Source of the DNA: Liriodendron chinense
Taxonomy: Eukaryota; Streptophyta; Magnoliopsida; Magnoliales; Magnoliaceae
Length of the DNA: 64,000 bases
NCBI GenBank assembly: GCA_003013855.2
Contig: PVNU02002357.1
Coordinates: forward strand, 806,001 to 870,000
Direction: 5' to 3'
Part shown: positions 11,222-21,064 of the stretch, in pieces
Layout: each line of letters opens with the position of its first letter
Position numbering within the stretch: position 1 is the stretch's first letter
The notes under the pieces: model-generated
Databases searched by the model: none
What the model was told of the DNA's origin: nothing
What the model saw: the letters and a program-made list of their open reading frames with translations, nothing else
Made by a program: the position numbers and the translations under genes

Positions 11222-12900
11222 ATGCCACATTGGGCTCGGGATTCCAATAACCGACTCATAAGTGAAGAGGGGATAGTAGAAGGAATTGACAGAGAACCAC
11301 GTGCTAGGAGACATATAAACTCTCCAATTTTGTCTGAAAATATGGCTACAAATCAACCTAATCCGGGCCAAAACCAAACTGAAACAGGGGAGAATGTGGT
11401 TGAGAATGTTCCCCGACCTAGGACTTTACGTGATTTCTTGCAACCCGCAAGAGCGAGCACTCCCTCATGCATAGTTTTTCCACAAAATGCAGGGAATGTG
11501 GATTTGAAACCGGGAGTGATCCAACTTCTCCCTAAATTCCATGGATTAGACAGTGAAAGTGCCTATCAACACCTTAAGGAGTTTGATGAGGTAATCACCA
11601 CCATGCACTTTGCAAATGTGACTGAAGATGTAGTAAGACTCAAATTCTTCCCTTTCACTCTTAAAGATAAAGCCAAGGGTTGGCTTTATGCATTGAGGCC
11701 AAGATCAATTGGTGCATGGACTAATATGCACAGAGAATTTATAAAAAAATTCTTCCCCACTCACAAAACAAACATGTTGAAGCGCCTTATCATGAACTTT
11801 GCCCAAAAGGAAGATGAAACCTTCTTCCAATGTTGGGAGAGGTTTAAGGATTTATTAAATGCATGCCCACATCATGGCTATGAAATTTGGCGGGTTATAA
11901 GCTTTTTCTATGAAGGACTGACTTCACCCATGCGCCAATTTGTAGAGATGATATGTAACGGGGAGTTCATGAATAAGGAAGCTGATGAAGCATGGGATTA
12001 TTTAGAAGAATTGGCTGAGAATGCACAGGCTTGAGACACATCGAAACCAACAAATTCCAAGACTGGCCAACAAAAGAAAAAGGGGGGAATGTATGTCTTA
12101 TCAGAAGAAGATAGCATAAGTGCACGGGTGACTAGCCTCACAAGAAAGGTCGAAGCTATGGAATTAAGGAAAAGTGAAGCGATCAACTCCACTGTTGTTG
12201 AAACTGTTTGTGGAATTTGTGCTGGAAATCAACATACTACACAAGATTGCCCTACAATTTCAGCAGTTCAAGGCATTTTACAAGAACAAACAAATGCCAT
12301 AAACAGTTATCAACAACAATTTGGTGATCCAAACTCAAACACGTTTAATCCTAATTGGAAGAACCATCCCAACTTCAGTTGGAGGAATGGACCCACTGCA
12401 AATGCAAGCAACACTCCAAAAGTATCACTAGAGGAGATGTTAGGTGCATTCGTATCGGTCCAAGCTGAGTATAACAAGACAAATTCTCTAAAAATAGATG
12501 GGTTCATGCAAGAGCAATTGAAATTCAATCAAAATTCAACTCAAGCCATCAATGAATTGAAAACATCACTGGCTAGAGTTGAATCTCATCTTAGTGTTAG
12601 AGAGAAGGGCACACTTCCTGCCCAACCTCTTCCTAACCCAAGAACCCAGTTTGAGATACAAGACGCAAGCTCATCCTCCCACCACACGGAACATGTTCAA
12701 GCTATCACCACTTTGAGAAGTGGGAAAGAAATTAACAAATCTAATCCGGTGAAGGCCCCAAAGCCTAAGGATCCGAAAATTTCTAAAAAAGATGATAGCT
12801 CGAACAATACCCCACAAGAAAAAGAACTGGAAAGGCAATATAAGCCGGTTGCTCCATTTCCACAAAGGTTGATTTCACCTAAACCTTTAGATAAAAATCT
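11222..12900 (+). pseudogene. Athila gag polyprotein
   Basis: Capsid/nucleocapsid gene. The first ATG of the open frame is at 11222, and a second at 11342 is an equally plausible start. The core shows 'LLPKFHGLDSESAYQHLKEF', 'LKDKAKGWLYAL', 'FIKKFFPTHKTN' and 'NACPHHGYE'. The frame ends in TGA at 12032-12034, where Trp is usual, and continues in the same frame through 12089. A CCHC zinc knuckle CGICAGNQHTTQDC lies at 12209-12250. The remainder is Asn/Gln- and Lys-rich linker before protease. The boundary with protease at ~12900 is approximate. Confidence 0.9.
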
Positions 12901-13700
12901 GGAAATTTTAGAAGTATTCAAGCAGGTAAAGATCAACATCCCGTTGTTGGATGCAATAAAACAAATACCATCTTATGCCAAATTTCTAAAGGAATTATGT
13001 ACTGTCAAAAGGAAACACAATGTTCACAACAAAGTCCTTTTGACTGAGAATTTGAGCGCCATTATTAAACAGGAGGTGCCCCAAAAATACAAGGATCCGG
13101 GTAGTCCAACCATCTCATGCATCATAGGAGACTACCGGATTAAACAAGCTCTACTCGACTTGGGGGCAAGTGTGAATCTCATTCCATACTCGGTCTACGA
13201 ACAACTTGGGTTAGGTGAATTGAAACCCACCAAAACCACACTCCAACTTGCTGATAGATCCATCCGTATACCGAGAGGAATGATAGAGGATGTTCTAGTC
13301 CAAGTTGATAAATTCTACTACCCAGTAGACTTTATTGTCTTGGATACACATCCCGTAATAGGCACCGGTGCTCAAATTCCCGTCATACTTGGACGACCGT
13401 TTCTAGCTACTTCAAATGCCATTATCAATTGTAGAAACGGACTTGTACAAATGTCCTTTGAAAATATGACCCTTGAGCTTAACATATTTGATTTATGCAA
13501 ACAACCACGGGAGATTGATGATGATGTACACGAATTAAACATGATTGAATCATTCGTGGAGGATACAGTCCCCTTATCACTATCTTCCGACCCTTTGGAG
13601 GCATGTATGGCCTATTCTCATGAGATAAATGATGACACAATACAAGAGATGGATGCCATACTAGAGATGATGCCAGTGCTTGATAATAAAAGATGGAGGG
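12901..13700 (+). pseudogene. Athila aspartic protease region
   Basis: Same long open frame as the gag C-terminus. The active-site motif DLGASVNLIPYS begins at 13157 (Leu instead of the retroviral Ser/Thr, as in many Athila copies), then 'LQLADRSIRIPRG', 'YPVDFIVLD' and 'PVILGRPFLATS'. The region itself has no stop, and the element's breaks are in RT. Protein processing is its expected role. Confidence 0.88.
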
Positions 13701-14940
13701 CCCTATTTGAACCTTTGCCTGTAAACGAGAACAAGGCCCTCCCATCCAACATCAAGGCACCAACACTCGACCTAAAACCATTACCAAGTGAGCTGAAATA
13801 TGTTTATTTAGGTCGAGATGAGACATATCCAGTGGTGATTTCTTCCCACTTAGATGAGAAACAAGAGAGTAGGCTAATAGCTACTCTATTAGAGCACAAG
13901 AGTGCCATTGGATGGTCAATTGCGGATCTCAAAGGCATAGACCCACTGATTTGTACTCATCGCATACACCTTGAGGAGAATGCGAAGACATCTAGGCAAC
14001 CACAAAGACGACTAAATCCAAACATGAAGGATGTGGTTAAGGCCGAAGTGGTAAAGTTATTGGATGTGGGTATTATTTACCCAATATCCGATAGCCAATG
14101 GGTGAGCCCAACTCAAGTGGTACCTAAGAAATCCGGAATAACCATCGTAGCCAATGCCAATAATGAACTCGTGCCAACTAGAGTCACTACCGGTTAGAGA
14201 ATGTGCATTGACTACAGGAAGCTAAACACTGTCACGAGGAAAAACCGCTTCCCCCTACCATTTGTTGATCAAATTTTAGAATGGTTGGCGGGTCATTCCC
14301 ACTTTTGCTTCCTTGATGGCTATTCAGGGTACAACCAAATAGAAATTGCCCGTGAAGACTAAGAAAAGACTACATTCACATGTCCATTTGGCACTTTCGC
14401 CTACCGACGGATGCCGTTTGGACTATGTAATGCCCCTGCCACCTTTCAGCGTTGTATGATGAGTATTTTTTCTGACATGGTGGGAACCATTCTCGAAGTC
14501 TTCATGGATGATTTTTTCGTATTTGGTTGTAGCTTTGATGAGTGCCTTGAGCACTTGAAGTTGTGCTGAAAAGATGTGAAGAGAAGAACCTTGTGCTCAA
14601 TTGGGAGAAGTGTCACTTCATGGTTCAAAAGGGAATTGTACTTGGTCACATCGTTTCACAAAATGGAATCGACGTGGACAAAGCGAAAATTGATCTTATC
14701 TCTAACCTTCCACCACCCAAGAGCATACGAGATGTACGGTCCTTTTTAGGACACGCAGGATTTTACAGAAGGTTCATAAAGGACTTCAATTCACTCTCTC
14801 GCCCTTTATGTAACCTACTTCAAAAGAAAAATTCATTCGAGTGGAATGAAGAATGTCAAAAGGCCTTTACCACCCTTAAAGGTATGTTGACATGTGCTCC
14901 CATAATGCAACCACCTGATTGGAGCATTCCTTTTGAGATT
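13701..14940 (+). pseudogene. Athila reverse transcriptase
   Basis: The domain begins within the 12089-14197 frame ('RRLNPNMKDVVKAEVVKLLD', 'WVSPTQVVPKKSG'). TAG at 14195-14197 replaces the usual Trp just before 'RMCIDYRKLN'. Further on: 'FCFLDGYSGYNQI', TAA at 14360-14362, 'CPFGTFAYRRMPFGLCNAP' and the catalytic FMDD at 14501-14512. A 1-base deletion near 14565 shifts the frame into the 14563-15207 frame ('LGHIVSQNGIDVD', 'RSFLGHAGFYRRF'). The catalytic residues remain, but the enzyme cannot be made. Confidence 0.92.
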
Positions 14941-15500
14941 ATGTGCGATGCTAGTGACTATGCTATTGGGGCCATGTTAGGTCAAAGAAAAGAGAAAAAG
15001 CCATGTGTCATCTACTATGCAAGTAGAACCCTAAACTCAGCCCAAGCAAACTACACCACTACTGAAAAAGAACTTTTAGCCGTAGTTTTTGCCTTGGACA
15101 AGTTTAGGTCCTACTTGATTGGATCCAAGATCATTATATTCACTGACCATGCCGCGCTTAAGTATCTTCTTTCTAAGAAGGATGCTAAACCATGGTTGTT
15201 AAGATAGATCCTTCTACTCCAGGAATTCGACATAGAAATACGTGATAAGAAATGAGTAGAGAATGTAGTAGCTGACCACCTCTCTCGACTTGTCCTCACT
15301 GATTCCCCTGAAACGACTGCAATCAATGACATGTTCCCTGATGAACAACTTTTTGCTGTTTCCCAATTGCCATGGTATGCGGACATTGCTAACTATCTTG
15401 CTATAGGTACAACTCCTACATATTGGAAAAAGCAAGATAAGAATAAATTCTTCACGGAGGTGCGGAAATTCCTATGGGACGACCCATACTTATTCAAGTA
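14941..15500 (+). pseudogene. Athila RNase H and linker to integrase
   Basis: 'MCDASDYAIGAMLGQ', 'ASRTLNSAQANYTTTEKELL' and 'IIFTDHAALKYLLSKKDAK' mark RNase H. TAG at 15205-15207 (usually Trp) and TGA at 15253-15255 interrupt the domain, which continues to 'VENVVADHLSRL'. The following segment 'LPWYADIANYLA' ... 'FLWDDPYLFKYCP' is the usual Athila spacer before integrase. Confidence 0.88.
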
Positions 15501-16650
15501 TTGTCCCAATCAAGCCAGATGAGGAACAACAAAGTATCATCTCATTCTTTCATTCTCAGGCATGTGGTGGCCACTTTTCGGCTAAAAAGACCACAGCAAA
15601 AATTCTGCAATGTGGGTTTTATTGGCCCACCATGTTCAAAGACACACATGAGTTTTGCAAAGCATGTGAACCTTGTCAGAAATTAGGAGGAATCTCCCGT
15701 AGAAATATGATGTCACTCAATCCCATCTTAATAATCAAAATTTTTTATTGTTGGGGCATCGATTTCATGGGCCCATTCCCATCTTCTTTTGGAAACCTAT
15801 ACATCTTGCTTGCCGTTGATTATGTTTCCAAATGGGTCGAGGCCATTCCTTGCCAGAATAATGACCATAAAATGGTCATTCGTTTTTTAAAAGAGAATAT
15901 TCTTTCCCGGTTTGGAACGCCTCGAGTCATCATAAGTGATGGAGGGTCTCACTTTTGCAATCGCCCTTTTGAAACCTTAATGAAGAAATATGGCGTAACA
16001 CACAAAGTGAGCACTCCCTATCACCCACAAACTAGTGGACAAGCTGAGATATCCAATAGGGAGATTAAACACATTTTAGAGAAAACGGTGAATCCCGATC
16101 GTAAGGATTGGTCACTTCGGCTTACCGATGAGCTTTGGGCTTACCGTACTGCTTTCAAAACCCCTATTGGAATGTCTCCCTATCGACTTGTCTATGGGAA
16201 GGCTTATCACTTGCCTGTGGAGTTGGAACATAGGGCATATTGGGCTATTAAGAAGATGAATTTCAATTCTGACAAGGCAAGCTCGTTACGCAAACTACAA
16301 TTGAATGAACTTGTAGAAATCCGGAATGAAGCTTATGAGAATGCGAGAATTTACAAGGACAAGACGAAGATATTCCATGATAAGAACATTCTTCGCAAGA
16401 CATTCACGATCAATCAAAAAGTCCTCATGTATAATTCTCGCTTACATCTATTTCCGAAAAATTGAGATCTCGATGGACCGGTCCCTACATTGTGCAAACT
16501 GTCTATCCATATGGGACTGTCGAGCTGTTGAATCCGAGGAACGGCAACATTTTTAAAGCGAATGGGCAGCGATTAAAGCCGTTCTTTGAGAAATTTCCTT
16601 CAGAAGGTATGTCCATACCCCTGAATGATCCTGTGTATCAGGATGATTGA
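15501..16650 (+). pseudogene. Athila integrase
   Basis: A small deletion and frame change near 15510-15525 hit the zinc-binding segment, whose His and Cys pairs are still readable ('CGGHFS' ... 'CKACEPCQK', ~15560-15680). The DDE core follows: 'GIDFMGPFP', 'VIISDGGSHFCN' and 'SGQAEISNREI'. A second 1-base loss near 16459 shifts the last part, which ends 'FKANGQRLKPFFE' ... 'DPVYQDD' at 16650. No chromodomain is present, as expected for Athila. Confidence 0.9.
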
Positions 16651-17770
16651 TCTCCTAGTCTGACGAAGGTATAGAGTAGTTAGGATTAGGATTTTGTTAC
16701 TTTGGTTTACTTTTGCTTATGTTTGTTAGAAGGAGGAGGAATTCCAATTTTCACCTGTCAGGTACTCTTACTCCTCACTCCCTTTATGTTCACATTGCTC
16801 TCATGTTTGTTTACTGCACATCTTTTACATTGAGGACAATGCAAGATTTGGTTGGGGGGTGTAGGATCACTTGGATAAATCCAGCGTTTTGTAACATTTC
16901 AAGCAATTATGTGGAAATTTTTCGATTTTTCAAACATTCAAAACTCTTTTGGAAAACATCGGTTCTATGCATTCAAGATGATATGAGCATAAGAGGAGGA
17001 GATATGAAGTGCATGGGGTTGTATGTCTGGAATCTCTCATAGCATAATGGTTTTATATATGAATTCCCCTATTTCTGTGATTGATAGAAAATCTGAACAC
17101 TTTTACACCTAGTCCACATTACACGATTTTCATGGGTTGAAGGGATTAGGTGATTTATGGATTAGCTAGACTTTGAATTAAGGTATTGAGAAATTAGGGC
17201 GGGGTACTTTGTCCATCCTTGTCCATGGGAAAACAACGAAAGATATGGATTTCTAAAAATCCTATCCAAATTAAAAGAAAAAGGAAAAGGAAGGACGAAA
17301 TTGGGAATGGTGAAAAAAATGGTGGAAAATTCCGATTAGGGCTACCTACTACCAACCGGGGGATGGTCTACCCGTAACCAAAGCCGGAAATGGGACGTAG
17401 TGTGAAAGTCGTCGGAAGGACGATAAGGCAAATTCCTGTCATTGGCTTGATGTGGCTCCATGTACCTCGAGTTCTATAGTCTAGATGATCTATGAAGAAG
17501 ATAATCCTAGAAACTCATGAGATGAATTTTCACTATCCACACTAGATTGAATTTGTTCAAATTCCTCTATTTATCAACCAATCAACGGGAATTTCATATG
17601 AATGCTTATCATGTCTTGAGGGATTACAGTTTCAACCCCTGTCGCCAAATAGTTCTGAATCTTACACTTGTATGTCTTGGGATGTATAGAAGAAGGGTTT
17701 CTGAAAGAGAGTTGAGTTTCGAAGAATAGGATTAGTTTCACGCATGTTTTGCTCGGGACTAGCAAAATGC
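16651..17770 (+). other. Athila 3' untranslated/env-position region, no env seen
   Basis: About 1.1 kb between integrase and the polypurine tract. Athila elements often carry an env-like gene here. Only short frames without membrane segments are seen, so it is absent or decayed. It contains a second copy of the polypurine tract at 16849. Confidence 0.7.
16849..16861 (+). other. Internal polypurine-tract copy
   Basis: tggttggggggtg, identical to the true tract at 17771-17783 and 922 bases upstream of it. It follows 'cattgaggacaatgc', a phrase often seen downstream of pol in Athila/Tat elements. Confidence 0.8.
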
Positions 17771-17783
17771 TGGTTGGGGGGTG
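17771..17783 (+). other. Athila polypurine tract
   Basis: tggttggggggtg directly abuts the 3' LTR start at 17784. This is the expected plus-strand primer site. Confidence 0.88.
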
Positions 17784-18044
17784 TGTTGAGCTCTTAATTG
17801 TGCATATTCTAACCCCAATTCATCACTCATTATGCGAGGTTTGCATGGTTTACAGACTAACCTAATGCATGTTTTGTGATTGCAGGTTTGAGAATGGACT
17901 CCGCCTAATTGAAGATGAAGAGAGCTTGTTTAGGACCTTGGATGAAGACCCAAGGTGGACCGAAGAAAGAAAGAAGCAAGGAAAGAAAGAAAGAAGCAAG
18001 AACAAGGAGAGAAAATAAAGAAAAAGAAGAAAGAAAACCGACCG

Positions 18045-18228
18045 ACCGGTCTTGACCGGTCGGCCAAGAGAGCCAGACCGGTCAAGACCGGTCAGCTATG
18101 CACGCTGGAATGTAGCTGAACAAGCCCGACCGGTCTTGACTGGTCGGCCATGCCTGCTGGAGTGTTGCTGAAGAGGCCAAACCGGTCGTGACCGGTTGGC
18201 CAGCTCAGTCCAACCGGTCCAGACCGGT
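18045..18228. repeat. Same ACCGGT cluster in the 3' LTR, nine copies
   Basis: The pair structure of the 5' LTR is conserved. One half-site has become actggt, and the fourth pair has a changed spacer and downstream insertion. Retention of nine of ten sites despite changes around them is notable. Confidence 0.85.
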
Positions 18229-18338
18229 CGGCCATGCATAAATTTCGAAAGTTTCTATTCCCTGGGCCAATTTTCTCTGCGCACTGCATAACTCTTACGC
18301 AGATTCTCGATCTTTCTGAAGTTGTGGAGCCTCCTTAC

Positions 18339-18345
18339 TATAAAA
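18339..18345 (+). promoter_or_regulatory. TATA box of Athila 3' LTR
   Basis: Identical TATAAAA and context at the homologous position of the 3' LTR. If active it would drive transcription outward into the Tekay gag antisense strand. Confidence 0.55.
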
Positions 18346-19309
18346 GGACACCTAGGGATCGTTCTTAGGGTATCGAAGAAGGGTTGAAGCAAGCTTGGAG
18401 GCGGCGGAAGTGAATTTCGGAGTTTCACAACTCCCTCTAGTTTGTTTTGCTGTTTTTATGAACTTTTTAATTGTTTCATGTTTCTTGGATCATGAGCAGC
18501 TAAACCTCTTAGCTAGGGCTAAGAGGTGAAGCTTGTAGTGGATCCAAGATGTTTCAATTCGTAGTTAGTTGGTTTTAAGTGTGGAATTCATGATTATGAA
18601 CTATGGTTTGAAGTTTATACAAGTTTTTAAGTAGTTTTTCTTAGTCTTATGATGACTCATGGATGTTTGGGAGAATTACTCAATTTCTTAATTGGTTTGT
18701 ATCAGTCTAGACCTATATGATCCGAGGAATCGGAGTGCGCTCTAGTACTATGATCTTCATGAAGAGACTTCCTACCAAAGCTCTATTTTTCTGATTTTCT
18801 GAAATATGTATGGATTGTGCATATGATTTGAATCAAGTTCAAATCCTGATCTAGCCTTGTCTTGTGACAGGACTTGAGGATGATTTTGATTGTGAACTGG
18901 ACCTTTTGGAATGGGGAATGACCTATGCAATTGAGCATGCTCAGTTCAGCCTACATTGAGAGAATCTTATGCATAGAACTTACATATGATAGATTGTTTG
19001 GTTTAACAACTCTATCATCCGACTAGATAGATCTTAATATCGATTCTAGTTGAGAGAATGAGAAACTACAACGGATTGAACATCAATGATTGCTACAAGT
19101 GGATCCTTGAACCCCTAGTGCCTTTTAATAATTGTCTACATTCAAATTAGTTTAAAATTGCTACTCACATCAATCTTATTCAAAATCTGCTTATTAGCTT
19201 TCAATAGACACTTTTGGATGTGTTTGTGAAATCCTTAGTCCCTGTGGATCGACCTCGGTCTTACCGAGTTTATTACTACATCGCAACCCTACACTTGGGG
19301 AAGCGAACA

Positions 19310-20221
19310 ATAGCACGGTCCACAATTTCTTCGTACGAATGGAGTTTTAGTATGCTAATCTTGGACCGGATGCTTGGCCTTAATCCCTCTTGAAATTTAT
19401 GAATCTTATATTCTGGAGCTTCCACTACTTTAGGCATATAACTTGCCAATTCAGCAAACTTGTCTTCGTATTGGGCTATAGTCATGCTTCCTTGTTCTAA
19501 CTTAAAGAATTTCGTCATCTTTTCCTTTCGATAGGCTTCGGGGAAGTACTTATCATGGAATTCGACACGAAAGGTCTCCCATGTCCACTGATAATCTGTT
19601 GGGGCCCATCTCTTAGTCGCTTCCCACCATACGTGAGCAGGTCCTTCTAACATGTAGGCCGCTAACGTGACTCTTTGATGGAGGGGCCGTGCCATGGTGT
19701 CTAGCTTCTTTGCCATCTGTTTAATCCAATAGTCTGCTTTGGTCGGTTCAGGGCTACCAACGAATGGCTCTAGACGCAGCTTCATAAACTTTTCTATCAA
19801 TATAGTTTCTTCTGGTAGGGAAAATCTAGGTTGCATCACAGGTGGCGCTTGATTGGGTGCTGGGGGTGGTGTTCGGGCCTCTGGGCGATCCTGAGGTATA
19901 GGCGGTGCTTGAATGGGTGTTACAGGTGGCACTTGGACCTCTGGCTGGTTTTGAGGTGTAGGTGGCACTTGAGTCGAGGTTTGACCCGGTGTCATTAAGG
20001 TCATGAGTCTTTCCAAAAGGAACTGGTGTCTAGCTTGTTGCTCTTACTGTTGTATTTTCTGTTGGTGCATCATGCTTGTTAGCCGGTCGAAAGCTCCAAA
20101 TATGGCTTCCCAAGGTTGTGGCCCGGTTAGAGGAGGTGAGGCATCGTCCTCAGATGGTGGTTCCTGTCGGAAAATAGTTGTGGGGATGGACTTTACACTC
20201 TTCTTCTTTTTTCGGGGCCAT
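19310..20221 (-). pseudogene. Tekay gag, N-terminal part, interrupted
   Basis: Encodes the start of the retrotransposon capsid polyprotein. The likely start codon is at 20221-20219. A 1-base shift in the A-run just after it and an in-frame TAA at 20046-20044 break the frame. From 20016 the frame is open: a proline/glutamine-rich segment, then a retrotransposon gag core with 'AHVWWEATKRW', 'FHDKYFPE' and 'FQEGLRPSIRSKI'. The frame runs into the Athila LTR at 19309, where the last native residues read VDRA. The open frame's few extra C-terminal residues come from Athila sequence. The rest of gag resumes at 9127. Recognition rests on these motifs and on position after the primer site. Confidence 0.85.
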
Positions 20222-21049
20222 CATCAACTGAAAAATAATCATTTATAGAGTTAGGTAAGGGTTCTGGAGTGGTATTTAGTATCTACGAACTAAGATGAGG
20301 AGGTTTCGGGGCTCACCTATGGTAAGGTTCACGTATCTGATGTGCAGCACCTGATTGCACTCTCAGAATTTTATCTTTCGATCTAGGCGTCTGTTTATTC
20401 TGAAATATCACATAGATAGTATATTGGGTGAGGAACGTCCCAAATTTTTTTCAGATTAAAATTCGGAATGTAAACTGGAGTTCTGACCGCTATTACCTCA
20501 AAAATTGCTGCAGATCAGCACTGATTTTTGCAGGATCTCTCTCATTAACGGAATTTTACTGATTTTTATGTTCATCCAAATGATATGAAATTTTACAAAG
20601 GTATTCTAGGTTGAGTTATAAGTCTAAAAATAAAATTTTAAATTTTTATACTCTCTGGAAGTCCATCTATAACTGTAGCATTACATATAGGTCGAAAATC
20701 TGTCATAAGGGTGAAAATCATGGAAAAATTAGAAACTTGTGTTTTCCGATGGAGTTACACTATTCTACTCAGCGAGTGTCCTGAGATAGGTATGGGGAAT
20801 GAATAAGAGCTCAAAAAAATAAATGGTATGTGAGAGTTCTCCTCACAAGACCCTAAACTCACATCTCTATGTCCAACGGCTACCCTATTGATTCCAAGGT
20901 AAACCTAAGTGTGGGTTTCTAAGTTTGAGCACTTCATACAGCCATTCGTGGATGTTCTTAGACTTAATTTATCACTAGTTTCAGGGGCTTAATCCCTAAG
21001 TTGAATTCATTATGCGATGGGTTGGGTCACGCCCAAGGTCCCGTTTTAT
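20222..21049 (-). other. Tekay untranslated leader between primer site and gag
   Basis: About 830 bases without a gene between the primer site and the gag start codon. No domain or repeat stands out. It is AT-rich and is expected to hold the leader and packaging region of the genomic RNA. Confidence 0.6.
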
Positions 21050-21061
21050 GCTTTGATACCA
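21050..21061 (-). other. Primer binding site, initiator Met tRNA type
   Basis: On the minus strand, three bases (agt) after the 5' LTR, the sequence reads TGGTATCAAAGC. The usual plant initiator-Met primer site is TGGTATCAGAGC, so there is one mismatch. Its position directly after the LTR fixes the element's orientation. Confidence 0.85.
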
Positions 21062-21064
21062 ACT

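Larger units (their letters stand above)
9128..19309 (+). mobile_element. Athila-type Ty3/gypsy retrotransposon nested in Tekay gag
   Basis: 10,182 bp, plus strand. LTRs at 9128-10649 and 17784-19309 begin tgttgagctc and end aagcgaaca. Flanking 5-bp duplications are atagt (9123-9127) and atagc (19310-19314), one mismatch. An Asp-tRNA primer site, gag with zinc knuckle, protease, RT, RNase H, integrase and a polypurine tract are all present in order. The gag wording ('FFPTHKTN', 'NACPHHG') and protease 'DLGASVNLIPYS' are typical of Athila. All genes carry stops or shifts. The two LTRs differ by only a few percent by eye. It must be younger than the Tekay element it interrupts. Confidence 0.93.
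17784..19309 (+). repeat. 3' LTR of the Athila element
   Basis: 1526 bp, directly preceded by the polypurine tract tggttggggggtg. It differs from the 5' LTR by scattered, mostly transition, substitutions and small indels concentrated in the ACCGGT cluster. Confidence 0.95.

Noticed and set aside
16651..17770. env-like gene of the Athila element
   Set aside because: Searched for membrane segments or a long frame. Only short unrelated frames are present.
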